A stretch of DNA of 64,000 nt from Vogesella indigofera (GTDB taxonomy: Bacteria; Pseudomonadota; Gammaproteobacteria; Burkholderiales; Chromobacteriaceae), in the NCBI RefSeq assembly GCF_003633895.1, contig NZ_RBID01000011.1, positions 62,001 through 126,000 of the forward strand. Reading direction: 5' to 3'. This document shows, piece by piece, positions 1 through 8,191 of the stretch. The position numbers were made by a program, and so were the translations under genes. Position 1 is the first letter of the stretch; each line of letters opens with the position of its first letter. The notes under the pieces were generated by a model, which had not been told where the DNA came from, searched no databases, and worked only from the letters and a program-made list of their open reading frames with translations.

Positions 1-1
1 C

Positions 2-1234
2 GATCGCGTGGTCAAGGTGCCGGGGCTGTCCAACATCTGGGTACCGCCGATCCGTAACCGCATCGACATGTTGGCGACCGGTATCAAGAGTCCGATCGGG
101 GTCAAGGTGGCGGGCACCGATCTGGCCGCCATCGACCAGGTAGCGCAGCAGGTGGAACGGGTGGCCAAAGGGGTGCCGGGAGTCAGCTCCGCGCTGGCGG
201 AACGGTTGACCGGCGGGCGCTACATCGACGTCGATATCGACCGTGCTGCTGCCGCGCGCTATGGGCTCAACATCGCCGAGGTGCAGGCCGTGGTGTCGTC
301 GTCAGTCGGCGGCGAAAACATCGGAGAGGTCATCGAGGGACGCGCCCGTTACCCGATCAATGTGCGCTATCCGCGCGAGATCCGTGACTCGCTGGAGGGG
401 CTGCGCAACCTGCCGCTGCTGACCGACATGGGCCAGCAGATCACGCTGGGCACCGTCGCCACGGTCCGTATCAGCGACGGCCCGCCGATGCTGAAGAGCG
501 AGAACGCGCGGCCGTCCGGCTGGGTGTACGTCGACGTGCGCGGCCGTGACCTGGCCTCGGTGGTGGCCGATTTGCGTGCCAGCATTGCGCAGCAAGTGAA
601 GCTAAAGCCCGGCATCAGCCTCGCCTATTCAGGGCAGTTCGAGTACATGGAGCGCGCCAATGCCCGGCTGAAACTGGTGGTGCCGGCGACGCTGGTGATC
701 ATCTTCGTGCTGCTGTACCTGACCTTCCGCCGGCTGGACGAGGCGGCGCTGATCATGGCGACGCTGCCGTTCGCGCTGGTAGGCGGGGTGTGGTTCCTGT
801 ATCTGGCCGACTACCACCTGTCGGTAGCCACCGGTGTCGGCTTCATCGCCTTGGCCGGGGTGTCGGCCGAATTCGGCGTGGTGATGCTGCTGTACCTGAA
901 GCAGGCAGCGGCGGAACGGCAAGAACACGGGCTCAAGCTGGACGCGCACATGCTCGATCAGGCGATCCGCCAGGGCGCCGTGCTGCGCGTACGTCCCAAG
1001 GCGATGACGGTGGCGGTGATTCTGGCCGGCCTGTTGCCGATCCTGCTCGGCAGTGGCACCGGCTCCGAGGTGATGAGCCGCATCGCGGCGCCGATGGTCG
1101 GCGGCATGATCACCGCGCCGCTGTTGTCGATGTTCGTGATCCCGGCGGCGTATCGGCTGATGCGCACCAAGAAGCAGCCATCCCGGGCATTGCCTGAAGC
1201 AACCCTCGTCAACCAATCCATCCAGGAGAAATGA
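2..1234 (+). CDS. cusA: CusA/CzcA-type heavy-metal RND efflux pump, C-terminal part
   Basis: Inner-membrane proton-driven pump subunit of a tripartite copper/silver efflux complex. Only the 3' part is present; the frame is open at the left edge, so the first visible codon is at base 2. The visible ~410 residues begin in the periplasmic porter domain (about 1-220) and then give a run of hydrophobic segments from about residue 225 ([18 protein letters not shown]) to 390, matching the second transmembrane half of the HME-RND family. A CusF-like gene follows 1 bp downstream, which supports Cu/Ag rather than Co/Zn/Cd specificity. No break is seen in the visible part. Substrate assignment is by context. 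Confidence 0.9.
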   Translation, partial: DRVVKVPGLSNIWVPPIRNRIDMLATGIKSPIGVKVAGTDLAAIDQVAQQVERVAKGVPGVSSALAERLTGGRYIDVDIDRAAAARYGLNIAEVQAVVSSSVGGENIGEVIEGRARYPINVRYPREIRDSLEGLRNLPLLTDMGQQITLGTVATVRISDGPPMLKSENARPSGWVYVDVRGRDLASVVADLRASIAQQVKLKPGISLAYSGQFEYMERANARLKLVVPATLVIIFVLLYLTFRRLDEAALIMATLPFALVGGVWFLYLADYHLSVATGVGFIALAGVSAEFGVVMLLYLKQAAAERQEHGLKLDAHMLDQAIRQGAVLRVRPKAMTVAVILAGLLPILLGSGTGSEVMSRIAAPMVGGMITAPLLSMFVIPAAYRLMRTKKQPSRALPEATLVNQSIQEK

Positions 1235-1235
1235 T

Positions 1236-1571
1236 ATGACCAAGTTACGCTCGATTCTGTTTGTCACCGCCTTCGGCCTCACGGCGATGCTTCCGGCCCA
1301 AGCCACCGATATGGGGATGGCGAGTACGGCGAAACCGTCCGCCCAGATGGCCCATGCCGAGGGCGTCATCAAGGCCCTCGACGCCAAGGCCGGTACCGTG
1401 ACGCTAGCGCATGGACCGGTGCAAGAACTGAAATGGCCCGCGATGACCATGGCGTTCAGGCTGGCGAAGCCGGAGCTGGCTAAAGGACTTACCGTCGGAA
1501 AGAAAGTGACGTTCGAGTTTCAATCACAAGGCATGGCGGCGGTGATTACCGCCATCAAGGTAAGCGGCTGA
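1236..1571 (+). CDS. cusF: CusF-like periplasmic copper-binding protein
   Basis: A 111-residue protein with a signal peptide of about 23 residues ending AQA-TD, followed by a small beta-barrel domain. The segment WPAMTMAF (about residues 67-74) carries the Trp and two Met of the CusF copper site, where Cu(I) is held by Met/His and capped by Trp. The ATG lies 1 base after the cusA stop and shares its ribosome-binding site AGGAG, so the two genes are co-transcribed. It probably hands periplasmic Cu(I)/Ag(I) to the RND pump. In some organisms this domain is fused to CusB; here it stands alone. Confidence 0.88.
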   Translation: MTKLRSILFVTAFGLTAMLPAQATDMGMASTAKPSAQMAHAEGVIKALDAKAGTVTLAHGPVQELKWPAMTMAFRLAKPELAKGLTVGKKVTFEFQSQGMAAVITAIKVSG

Positions 1572-1578
1572 GTGTGAT

Positions 1579-1606
1579 GCAGAGGGGGCGTGAATGCCCC
1601 CTCTGC
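1579..1606 (+). terminator. Hairpin after the cus genes
   Basis: Perfect 11-bp stem GCAGAGGGGGC / GCCCCCTCTGC with a 6-base loop, starting 8 bases after the cusF-like stop. There is no strong T tract, so it is a probable but not canonical intrinsic terminator. The 230 bases after it hold no recognisable gene. Confidence 0.6.
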
Positions 1607-1799
1607 GTCTCACCATCTCAAGGCGTTTCCTTTATTGCTGTTGCAGCAACTTGTGCGAAGTAGGTGAGGTCAGGAAATTTCCTCACGTGGTTGAGAGAGG
1701 GACAAAAGGTTACAGACATCCGATTCCATAAAATTTCAGCCACATATCACTCTCCTGAAGCAAGCCGCGATCTGAACTGATGGCGGCCGTTAACTCTCG

Positions 1800-1822
1800 C
1801 CCCGGCACTGTCCGGGGTTTTT
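1800..1822 (+). terminator. Hairpin plus T5 just upstream of the DUF932 gene
   Basis: CCCCGG-CACTGT-CCGGGG followed by TTTTT, lying 16 bases before the DUF932 start codon and directly before its ribosome-binding site. It is placed as a leader attenuator or as the boundary of the upstream unit. Similar GC hairpins occur at 3390-3419 and 5439-5470 in the same cassette. Confidence 0.55.
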
Positions 1823-1837
1823 CATGGAGAAGGTGAT

Positions 1838-2794
1838 ATGTCACATCTGGTGGAATCGATGGCCTTTATGGGGGCTACGCCCTGGCACGGGCTGGGCAAT
1901 CAATTGACGGAACAGCAGCCGGTCGATGTGTGGCTGCATGAGGCGGGAATGAACTGGACGCTGGAGTCCTCCGAGGTGCTGTTCAATGTATCGAAGGATG
2001 GCATGCACATCCGCCTGCACCGTGACGCCAAGGTACTGTACCGCTCCGATACCCTGGCGCCACTGTCGGTGGTGTCCCCGCGTTACAAGGTGGTGCAGCC
2101 ACATGAGGTGCTGCACTTCTACAACGACCTGGTGCATGCCGGCGGTTTTGAGCTGGAAACGGCGGGGGTGTTGAAGGGCGGCCGCAAGTTGTGGGCGCTG
2201 GCGCGAACTGGGCAGGACACGCTGCTCAAGGGCGGCGACCGGGTCAAAGCCTATTTGCTGTTGGCTACCAGCTGCGATGGCACCTTGTGTACCACGGCAC
2301 AGTTCACCTCGGTGCGGGTGGTGTGCAACAACACGCTGCAGATGGCGGTGGGTGAAACGCGTGGTGCGGTGAAGGTGCCGCACTCGACGGTATTTGACCC
2401 GCAGGCGGTGAAAGAGTCGCTGGGTATTGGCCTGTCGTCGTGGGATCACTTCATCGGCGACGTCAAAGCGCTCAGCCGCCGGCCGGTGTCGCCGGATGAG
2501 GCGCGGCAGTACTTTGCCGAGTTGCTGGATGAACCGTTGCCGGAGGATGAGGGTGATACGGTGTCGTCCCGCGCCATGCAGCAGCTGTCGATGTTGTACG
2601 ACGGTGGCGGCCTGGGGTCGCTGCTGTCCAGTAGTCGCAATACGGCCTGGGGACTGGTCAATGCGGTGACCGAGTATGTCGATCATCGCCGTCGTGCCCG
2701 CAGCCAGGACTACCGCCTCGATTCTGCCTGGTTCGGCCAGGGCGCGCAGCTGAAAGACCAGGCGCTGCAGCGGGCGCTGGCACTGCTGGATTGA
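1838..2794 (+). CDS. DUF932 phage/plasmid-related protein (TIGR03299-like)
   Basis: A 318-residue cytoplasmic protein opening with MSHLVESMAFMGATPWHGLG, typical of the DUF932 / 'phage-plasmid-like' family (TIGR03299) found on plasmids, integrative elements and phages. Its biochemical role is not established. The rest of the family domain runs through about residue 290, and the length is normal for the family. The start is set by GGAGAAGGTGAT a few bases upstream. It heads a cassette with an unknown gene, a YqaJ exonuclease and a gp3-like protein, so a role in replication or recombination of a mobile element is inferred. Confidence 0.85.
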   Translation: MSHLVESMAFMGATPWHGLGNQLTEQQPVDVWLHEAGMNWTLESSEVLFNVSKDGMHIRLHRDAKVLYRSDTLAPLSVVSPRYKVVQPHEVLHFYNDLVHAGGFELETAGVLKGGRKLWALARTGQDTLLKGGDRVKAYLLLATSCDGTLCTTAQFTSVRVVCNNTLQMAVGETRGAVKVPHSTVFDPQAVKESLGIGLSSWDHFIGDVKALSRRPVSPDEARQYFAELLDEPLPEDEGDTVSSRAMQQLSMLYDGGGLGSLLSSSRNTAWGLVNAVTEYVDHRRRARSQDYRLDSAWFGQGAQLKDQALQRALALLD

Positions 2795-2797
2795 GCC

Positions 2798-3253
2798 ATG
2801 GCCAGCGAACTGGACATTGCGCGAGCTGCCACCGGGCTGGCGATGGGACTGCGTGACTTCTGCAGCTGGAGCGACGCCAGGCTGCCCTACGACGGCCAGG
2901 ACCTGCCGGTCACCTTGCTGTCGCTCTGGGGCCGGGGGGCTTGGGAGCTGCAGGCTGAGCTGGCGCAGTACGCACCGCTGGTGGTGCAACTGGAAGCCGA
3001 GCTGTGGGCGGTGCTGCAGGAGGGGTTTCCGGGGTGGTGGCACTACGAGGTGGTGGAGGCGCTGGGCTGGGCCATTGCCGACTGGATCGTCCAGCATGCC
3101 GGTGCAGCACCCAGCCGGGAGTGGGTAAGCGCGACCCTGCTGCAGTTGGCAGGCCAGTTTTTCACGCGGGCACCGCAAGCAGACTGGCCCGCGTTACGCG
3201 CGGTGTTGCTGCGCCATACCACTGATCCCTCCACGGTGTTGCTGCCGGCCTGA
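2798..3253 (+). CDS. Hypothetical protein in mobile-element cassette
   Basis: A 151-residue soluble protein of no family I recognise. It starts 3 bases after the DUF932 stop, so it is very probably co-translated. The sequence is helical and rich in Trp, Leu and Ala with an acidic bias; there is no signal peptide or membrane segment. Its position between DUF932 and YqaJ genes suggests an accessory role in the same element. Confidence 0.6.
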   Translation: MASELDIARAATGLAMGLRDFCSWSDARLPYDGQDLPVTLLSLWGRGAWELQAELAQYAPLVVQLEAELWAVLQEGFPGWWHYEVVEALGWAIADWIVQHAGAAPSREWVSATLLQLAGQFFTRAPQADWPALRAVLLRHTTDPSTVLLPA

Positions 3254-3389
3254 GTCCCGTTGGCCGCACGCTGCAGTGGCGTGCTGCTGTTCCTCTCCCG
3301 GACTGCCTTCACCGCTGTTTCTCCTCTTGTTGTCTTGCTGGTCGTGCCTTTCCTGCCGTGTTGTGGTTGCCGACTTTCCCTTTTCTTGT

Positions 3390-3419
3390 ACGCCCGGCCG
3401 GGGGTTCCCCGCCGGGCGT
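3390..3419 (+). promoter_or_regulatory. Leader hairpin before the YqaJ gene
   Basis: Stem ACGCCCGGC (3390-3398) pairs with GCCGGGCGT (3411-3419) around a 12-base C/G loop. It ends 11 bases before the ribosome-binding site GGAGG of the exonuclease gene. There is no T tract after it, so a translation or RNA-stability element is as likely as termination. The 188-base gap from 3254 to 3441 holds no other gene. Confidence 0.45.
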
Positions 3420-3441
3420 TATGCCGTTATGGAGGTTCATC

Positions 3442-4425
3442 ATGCGTGAACGTTACGGCCAGGCGCTGCGCCTGGCATCCACTTTGGAACTGTCCCGCCA
3501 GCAGTGGCTGGCGCTACGGGGGCTGGGTATCGGCTCCTCCGATGCCGCGTCGGCGGTGGGCTTGTCACCGTACAAGAGTGCACTGAGCTTGTGGCTGGAG
3601 AAGACTGGCCGCCGCGAGCCGGAAGACCTGTCTGAGAAACAGGCGGTGCTGTGGGGCACGGTACTGGAACCGGTGCTGGCCAATGTCTATGCCGAACAGA
3701 CCGGGCGCCGGGTGCGCCGTGTCAACGCGGTGCTGCAACATGCCGAGCACAGCCACATGCTGGCCAACCTGGATCGTGCGGTGCGTTGTCCAAAACTGGG
3801 GCAGGGCATCCTAGAGATCAAGACCGCCAGCTATCACAGTGCGCCGCAGTGGGAAGAGGGTATCCCCGTTGCCTACCAGTGCCAGGTACTGCACCAACTC
3901 GCCGTCACCGGCCTCAACTGGGCCGATGTGGCGGTGCTGATCGGCGGCCAGGACTTCCGCATCTACCGGGTAGAACGCGATGACGACAAAATCCGCGACC
4001 TGATCGAGCGGGAACAGGACTTCTGGGCACTGGTGCGCTTCGATCAACCGCCGCCACCGGATGGTTCCGAGGATGCCGGCCAGGCACTGAACTGGTTGTT
4101 CCCGCGCGACAACGGCACCACCCTCGACCTGTCCGATTCCACCGACGGCAATCGCCTGTTCCATACCCTGCTGGCGTTGCGGGAACGCAGGGAAGCACTG
4201 GAGCAGCAAGAGGCGCAAGCCAAGCAGCAGCTGCAGACGGTGCTGGGTGAGGCCACCGGTGCCGTGTTCGCTGCCGGCCGCATCAGCTGGAAGAAACCCA
4301 AGGACCGCGAACAGACGGATCTGGAACGGTTGACTGCCGACCATCCCGACTTGCTGCAGCAGTACCGCAAGCCGGTCAGTGGCAGCCGCCGCTTTGTCAT
4401 TCACACCGAAAGGAAATCAGCATGA
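3442..4425 (+). CDS. YqaJ-family viral recombinase (lambda-exonuclease-like)
   Basis: A 327-residue PD-(D/E)XK nuclease of the YqaJ/lambda-exonuclease type, which resects double-stranded DNA ends to feed a single-strand annealing protein. Visible motifs are GIGSSDAASAVGLSPYKSAL (29-48), W-G-T-V-L-E-P with Glu76, ANLDR with Asp111 and EIKT with Glu125/Lys127, the last two being the catalytic D...ExK. The ATG at 3442 is chosen because GGAGG lies 6 bases upstream; the frame is open upstream but has no such site. The last 100 residues hold a Glu/Gln-rich coiled coil. It overlaps the next gene by ATGA. No RecT/Bet homologue is visible; the next gene may be the partner. Confidence 0.87.
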   Translation: MRERYGQALRLASTLELSRQQWLALRGLGIGSSDAASAVGLSPYKSALSLWLEKTGRREPEDLSEKQAVLWGTVLEPVLANVYAEQTGRRVRRVNAVLQHAEHSHMLANLDRAVRCPKLGQGILEIKTASYHSAPQWEEGIPVAYQCQVLHQLAVTGLNWADVAVLIGGQDFRIYRVERDDDKIRDLIEREQDFWALVRFDQPPPPDGSEDAGQALNWLFPRDNGTTLDLSDSTDGNRLFHTLLALRERREALEQQEAQAKQQLQTVLGEATGAVFAAGRISWKKPKDREQTDLERLTADHPDLLQQYRKPVSGSRRFVIHTERKSA

Positions 4426-5315
4426 TCAAGGGACTCGCCATCACCCCGCCCGTGATCGGGCGCATCAGCATTGGCAAGCTGGTGCAGAAGGACCACAAGT
4501 GGCTGCCGGAGAAGGACGACAGCTTTACCCTCACCACTCAGGTGCAGAACCGCGACGGTTGGTTACTGCATCCGCTGCACCAACCTTTGGTTGACCAGGC
4601 CAGCAACGGCAAGATCCGCGCCATTCCCGTGCGCCTGCTGTTCAACAGCAGCGAACTGAACCTGCGTGCCGAATACAGTGCTTTCGACCGCAGTAATGGT
4701 CGGCCGCTGTGTGTCGGTAATGGCGAAACCGCGCGCCGTAGCAGCAAGGAAGGACTGGAGGAGGTGACCTGTTCCGGGCCGGATCGCTGCCCATTTGGCC
4801 AGAGTGTCGGCTGCAAGCTGTACGGCCGCCTCAACGTCCAGGTGGACGGGCAGCAGGACGCACTGGGCACCTTCATCTTCCGCACCACCGGCTACAACTC
4901 GGTGCGCACTCTGGCCGCCCGGCTGAAGTACTTCGAAGCGCTCAGCGGCGGGCTGACCCACTACCTGCCATTGCTGTTACGCCTACGTGCCAAGACCACC
5001 ACCCAGTCCTACCGCACCCCGGTGTACTTCGTCGACCTGACGCTGCGTGACGGCGATGAGCTCGCCAAAGTGGTGGCGCAGGCCAAAGTGGAGGCGGAAC
5101 AGGCGCTGGAGGCGGGCATCGATACCGTGCAACTGGAAGCCGCCGCCAAACAGCTGCTGCAGAACGGCCAGTTTGAAGACACCGAAGAGGAGGTGCCGCA
5201 ACTGCTGGAAGAGTTCTATCCGGACTCGGAGACCGCAGGCGAGGGCAGCAAGCCGGCCACCCCCACACGAACCACTCGGCTGACACGGCAGCTGGGGAAG
5301 GCCAATCAAGCTTAG
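4422..5315 (+). CDS. Gp3/recombination-directionality-factor-like protein
   Basis: A 297-residue protein resembling the plasmid/ICE-borne family often annotated 'hydrolase or metal-binding protein' or gp3-like recombination directionality factor (PF18897-like). This assignment is from memory of the family and is moderate. A cysteine cluster, CSGPDRCPFGQSVGC (about residues 115-129), could bind a metal, and an acidic coiled-coil segment lies near 215-265. It is translationally coupled to the YqaJ exonuclease by a 4-base ATGA overlap, which suggests a joint recombination function. Confidence 0.6.
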   Translation: MIKGLAITPPVIGRISIGKLVQKDHKWLPEKDDSFTLTTQVQNRDGWLLHPLHQPLVDQASNGKIRAIPVRLLFNSSELNLRAEYSAFDRSNGRPLCVGNGETARRSSKEGLEEVTCSGPDRCPFGQSVGCKLYGRLNVQVDGQQDALGTFIFRTTGYNSVRTLAARLKYFEALSGGLTHYLPLLLRLRAKTTTQSYRTPVYFVDLTLRDGDELAKVVAQAKVEAEQALEAGIDTVQLEAAAKQLLQNGQFEDTEEEVPQLLEEFYPDSETAGEGSKPATPTRTTRLTRQLGKANQA

Positions 5316-5438
5316 GAAACAGAACGACCTGTTCAGCCGTATCCGTTTGAAGAAACCCACGGTCGTCACTATGTTGAAGTGATGTCTGGTGTCTCCTCAC
5401 GCTCTTGATGCTACCTGCTGGTTTGTCATACTGGCTGG

Positions 5439-5470
5439 CCCTCGCGGTTTCCTGACCGCGGGGGCATTTC
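5439..5470 (+). terminator. Terminator of the DUF932-YqaJ cassette
   Basis: CCCTCGCGGT-TTCCTG-ACCGCGGGGG stem (one T.G pair) followed by CATTTCTTT. It lies between the convergent gp3-like gene and the XRE gene and is the third GC hairpin of this cassette. Confidence 0.6.
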
Positions 5471-5478
5471 TTTGGGAT

Positions 5479-5829
5479 TTACGCTTCTTTCCCCAAACGC
5501 TGCACCAGCTTCTCCACCACCTCAATGACAAGGGTGCGATCCGCATCATCCAGTTGCGTCAGCAGCTGGCTCAGATGCTGGGCTTGATCCTGCAGCCGAG
5601 GGCTGACTTCATTCAGCAGCTCCGTGACTTCGCAATTGAAGATGTCGGCTAGCTCCACCAACCGAGCCACCGTCGGCATCACCGTTCCACGCTCCATGCG
5701 CGACACCGCCTCGTTGCCGATACTCAGTCGTTCGGCGACCTGTTCCTGTGTCAATTCACCAGCTAACCGATGGCGGGCAATCGCTTTGCCGATCACCTTG
5801 GCCAATGCTTTTTCATCCACCTTCATCAT
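5479..5829 (-). CDS. XRE-family transcriptional regulator
   Basis: A 116-residue DNA-binding protein with an N-terminal Cro/CI-type helix-turn-helix (about residues 8-65; LTQEQVAERLSIGNEAVSRM is the HTH core) and a C-terminal helical segment of about 45 residues, probably for dimerisation. The ATG ATG pair at 5829/5826 preceded by AAAGGTGGG is preferred over a GTG 9 bases upstream. It is divergent from the 5980 gene, and TCAACC/GGTTGA operator repeats lie between them. It probably represses itself and the plus-strand genes beginning at 5980. Confidence 0.85.
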   Translation of the reverse strand: MMKVDEKALAKVIGKAIARHRLAGELTQEQVAERLSIGNEAVSRMERGTVMPTVARLVELADIFNCEVTELLNEVSPRLQDQAQHLSQLLTQLDDADRTLVIEVVEKLVQRLGKEA

Positions 5830-5841
5830 GTTACCCACCTT

Positions 5842-5915
5842 TCAACCTGAATGGTGGTGTGGCAACCGATTGACATGAAGTGCCATTCGGGTTGATATTC
5901 AACCTTAAAGGTTGA
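5842..5915. promoter_or_regulatory. Operator repeats (TCAACC / GGTTGA) between divergent promoters
   Basis: Half-sites are TCAACC at 5842-5847, GGTTGA at 5890-5895, TCAACC at 5899-5904 and GGTTGA at 5910-5915. The pair 5899-5915 is a perfect 17-base palindrome (TCAACCTT-A-AAGGTTGA). The pair 5890-5904 is GGTTGA-TAT-TCAACC. Their place between the XRE gene and the divergent 5980 gene makes them its likely binding sites. Confidence 0.7.
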
Positions 5916-5979
5916 TTTACGAATCGAGAAGCCGATTGACCCGATAGCCGGGTCTTACCCATCAAAGAAAGGAAGTGCT

Positions 5980-6306
5980 ATGTCTACTCGTACGATTCGT
6001 CAGTACCAACTGTGTACTGCGCTGTTTGCCTTTTTCACGCTGTATGTGCTGTTTACCACCAATCACCACCTTGGCTTCATGTGGTACGTCCTGACCTTTG
6101 TCATCGGTTCGATTTGTACCGGTACCGGCGTCGTGGCTGGCGAGGCCTTCCGCCGTTTTGTGCATCCGGATGTGTTGTTGGCCTCGAATAGCTTGGACAT
6201 GTTTGGTAAGCGGATATTTTGGCTGTGCGGGCCGCAAGTGATTGGTTGGGTCATTGGTCTCTGGATCTACCAGACCGTGATGATGAAGTTTGGTTACTAC
6301 TACTAG
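5980..6306 (+). CDS. Small membrane protein, unknown
   Basis: A 108-residue protein with three to four hydrophobic stretches (about 11-28, 33-52 and 78-100) and an N-terminus MSTRTIRQYQ that should face the cytoplasm. No family recognised. AAAGGAAG lies 7 bases upstream of the ATG. It is the first gene downstream of the XRE operator region and is followed 23 bases later by a secreted protein gene, so the three small genes 5980-7069 probably form one unit. Confidence 0.65.
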   Translation: MSTRTIRQYQLCTALFAFFTLYVLFTTNHHLGFMWYVLTFVIGSICTGTGVVAGEAFRRFVHPDVLLASNSLDMFGKRIFWLCGPQVIGWVIGLWIYQTVMMKFGYYY

Positions 6307-6329
6307 TAGCCGTCGATAAGGAGATAAGC

Positions 6330-6776
6330 ATGAAAAACCGTATCACGTTGGCCCTGCTGGGGCTGACTATCAGCAGTGGCGCCTTGGCATTTGGCGAAGT
6401 GGGGCGCTGGTCGAGTGGGTGGGGGCAGGGGGTGAGCGAGTACACCGTGGTCGATGCCAAGCAGAACCAGCTCTATATCGCCTGTGGCGATGAGCCGGCG
6501 CGGATGCAACTGACGGTCAACGGTCGCCAGTATGGCTATGGCGCCGCGCAAGGCTTCTCCCTGGTGATCGATGGGCGAGACATGGGGGAGTCCTACGAGA
6601 CGGAGTCACGAGTGGGGAGTGACATTTTCAAGGCGACCTGGGCCGCGCTACGCAAAGGGAAGACCCTGGTGGCAAAACTGCCGAATGGTCAAAAGATTCT
6701 CTTGCCACTGACTGGCGCCGCGAAAGTGTTGCCATCCAGCCAGTCGAAAACCTACCCCTGCCGTACCGAATGGTAG
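6330..6776 (+). CDS. Exported protein, unknown
   Basis: A 148-residue protein with a cleavable signal peptide (MKNRITLALLGLTISSGALA, cleavage near 20). The mature part is about 128 residues with two cysteines (one in YIACGDE, one near the C-terminus) that could form a disulphide. The start at 6330 is chosen for GGAGATAAGC directly upstream; an in-frame extension would overlap the previous gene and hide the signal. No family recognised. It overlaps the next gene by 7 bases. Confidence 0.65.
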   Translation: MKNRITLALLGLTISSGALAFGEVGRWSSGWGQGVSEYTVVDAKQNQLYIACGDEPARMQLTVNGRQYGYGAAQGFSLVIDGRDMGESYETESRVGSDIFKATWAALRKGKTLVAKLPNGQKILLPLTGAAKVLPSSQSKTYPCRTEW

Positions 6777-7069
6777 CCACGACTGTGCGAGTGCTCCTGC
6801 TGCCAGTCATGGCCTTCTGTGGGGTATTACTGGTTGGGTGTGGAGGTCGGGAGGGATTTAGTCAGGAAGTGGCCGCGAATTACATGCGTGCTTGCACGGC
6901 ATCGGGGCAGAGTAGTGCCACGCGTTGCCACTGCATCATGACGGCATTGGAAAAGCAGTACACCGATGAAGAGTTTCGTGCGCTGGATACCCAGATAAAA
7001 AGCACCCTGAAACTCCCTGACCTGTTCGTCCAGACCCTGGCGTCAGCCAACAGCCAATGTGGCACTTAG
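6770..7069 (+). CDS. Small lipoprotein, unknown
   Basis: A 99-residue protein with a lipobox-like LLVGC ending about residue 24, so probably a lipid-anchored envelope protein. Four cysteines follow in the mature part (CTASGQ...CHC...QCGT). It overlaps the upstream exported-protein gene by 7 bases. No family recognised. Confidence 0.6.
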   Translation: MVATTVRVLLLPVMAFCGVLLVGCGGREGFSQEVAANYMRACTASGQSSATRCHCIMTALEKQYTDEEFRALDTQIKSTLKLPDLFVQTLASANSQCGT

Positions 7070-7089
7070 CCACGCGAGTCCAGATCACC

Positions 7090-7117
7090 AGCCACCTTTG
7101 CAAAGGTGGCTTTTTTT
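7090..7117 (+). terminator. Intrinsic terminator
   Basis: AGCCACCTTTG directly joined to CAAAGGTGGCT, a perfect 22-base palindrome, followed by a run of T. It closes the 5980-7069 unit. Confidence 0.85.
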
Positions 7118-7147
7118 ACGTCGAAAATCGGCGAGAAAGTTTTTTCC

Positions 7148-8044
7148 ATGGAAACCAGCAAGCCCCAGGTCGGCATTCCTCCCCGCCTGCCCGAAGAATT
7201 GATTGCCGTATTACAGAGTAGTGGCGTCCGCCTGACGCTGGAGGAGCTGCAGCAAATCAGAGAGCGTATCCATCAGGTGGTCAACTACCATGCCACCATT
7301 GGCGTGATGGGCAAGACCGGTGCCGGCAAGAGCAGCTTGTGCAATGCGCTGTTTGGCCGTGACATCGCCGAGACCAGTGCTGTCGAAGCGTGCACCCGAG
7401 CTCCCCAGGAAATCGACTGGTCGATGCAGGAGGGGAAAGGACTGTCACTGATCGATATGCCTGGCGTCGGCGAAAGCGAAGCGCGGGATACGGAATATGC
7501 CGAGCTCTACCGTCAACTACTACCGGAGCTGGATCTGGTGCTGTGGGTAATCAAGGGGGACGACCGGGCGCTGAGCATCGACGAGCACTTCTACCAGCAA
7601 GTGTTACTGCCGCTCATCTGGGACAGTGCCATTCCGGTCATGTTCGTGGTCAGCCAGGCCGACAAGGTAGAGCCCTGCCGCGAGTGGGACTGGCGCAAGA
7701 ACCATCCCGGGCCTTGTCAGGGGCTCAATATCACCGCCAAGGTGGAACAGATACGGCGCCTGTTCAAGCTACCGGCTAGCCAGGTCTGTGCCATCGCCGC
7801 AGAGGAGGGCTATGGTCTGGTCGAGTTGGTAGAGAAGATCGTCACCCTGCTGCCCAACGAAAAAAAATGGAGTTTCACCCGTGAAGCGAAACAGAAAAAC
7901 GTCTCGAACCAAGCGTGGCAAAGCTCATCGCAAGGTTTGTGGGAGTCGATTGCCTCGGCCGTCAAAACGGTGATCAAAGACAGCTGGGACTATGTGTCCA
8001 GCAAGTTCTCCAGCCTGGCCAGCACCCTGTTTGGGTGGTGGTAG
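7148..8044 (+). CDS. YfjP/YeeP-like GTPase
   Basis: A 298-residue P-loop GTPase. G1 is GKTGAGKSS (55-63), G3 is DMPG (103-106), and the G4 position is occupied by SQADK (169-173), as in the prophage-borne YfjP/YkfA/YeeP family. The last 50 residues form an amphipathic, Trp-ended tail (SSKFSSLASTLFGWW) that could touch membrane. The ATG at 7148 is chosen because an upstream in-frame GTG lies inside the preceding terminator. Its role is unknown; relatives occur on prophages and genomic islands. Confidence 0.8.
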   Translation: METSKPQVGIPPRLPEELIAVLQSSGVRLTLEELQQIRERIHQVVNYHATIGVMGKTGAGKSSLCNALFGRDIAETSAVEACTRAPQEIDWSMQEGKGLSLIDMPGVGESEARDTEYAELYRQLLPELDLVLWVIKGDDRALSIDEHFYQQVLLPLIWDSAIPVMFVVSQADKVEPCREWDWRKNHPGPCQGLNITAKVEQIRRLFKLPASQVCAIAAEEGYGLVELVEKIVTLLPNEKKWSFTREAKQKNVSNQAWQSSSQGLWESIASAVKTVIKDSWDYVSSKFSSLASTLFGWW

Positions 8045-8051
8045 GGCATTC

Positions 8052-8084
8052 AGAGCACCCGTGGGGGGTGTTCTTTTTTTTTTT
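8052..8084 (+). terminator. Intrinsic terminator of the GTPase gene
   Basis: AGAGCACCC ... GGGTGTTCT stem (one G.U pair) followed by a run of T, eight bases after the GTPase stop. Confidence 0.85.
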
Positions 8085-8191
8085 GGAAGAAATCATCAAA
8101 GTGAAGGCTGTAATGGGAGCAAACGGGACAACATCTTGAACTTGGCTGGAGAGTTCACCAAGCCAGTTTCATTTACAAACAGAATGGCCCA

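Noticed and set aside
7106-7147. Upstream GTG start for the GTPase gene
   Set aside because: It lies within the preceding terminator hairpin and T tract; the ATG at 7148 fits better.
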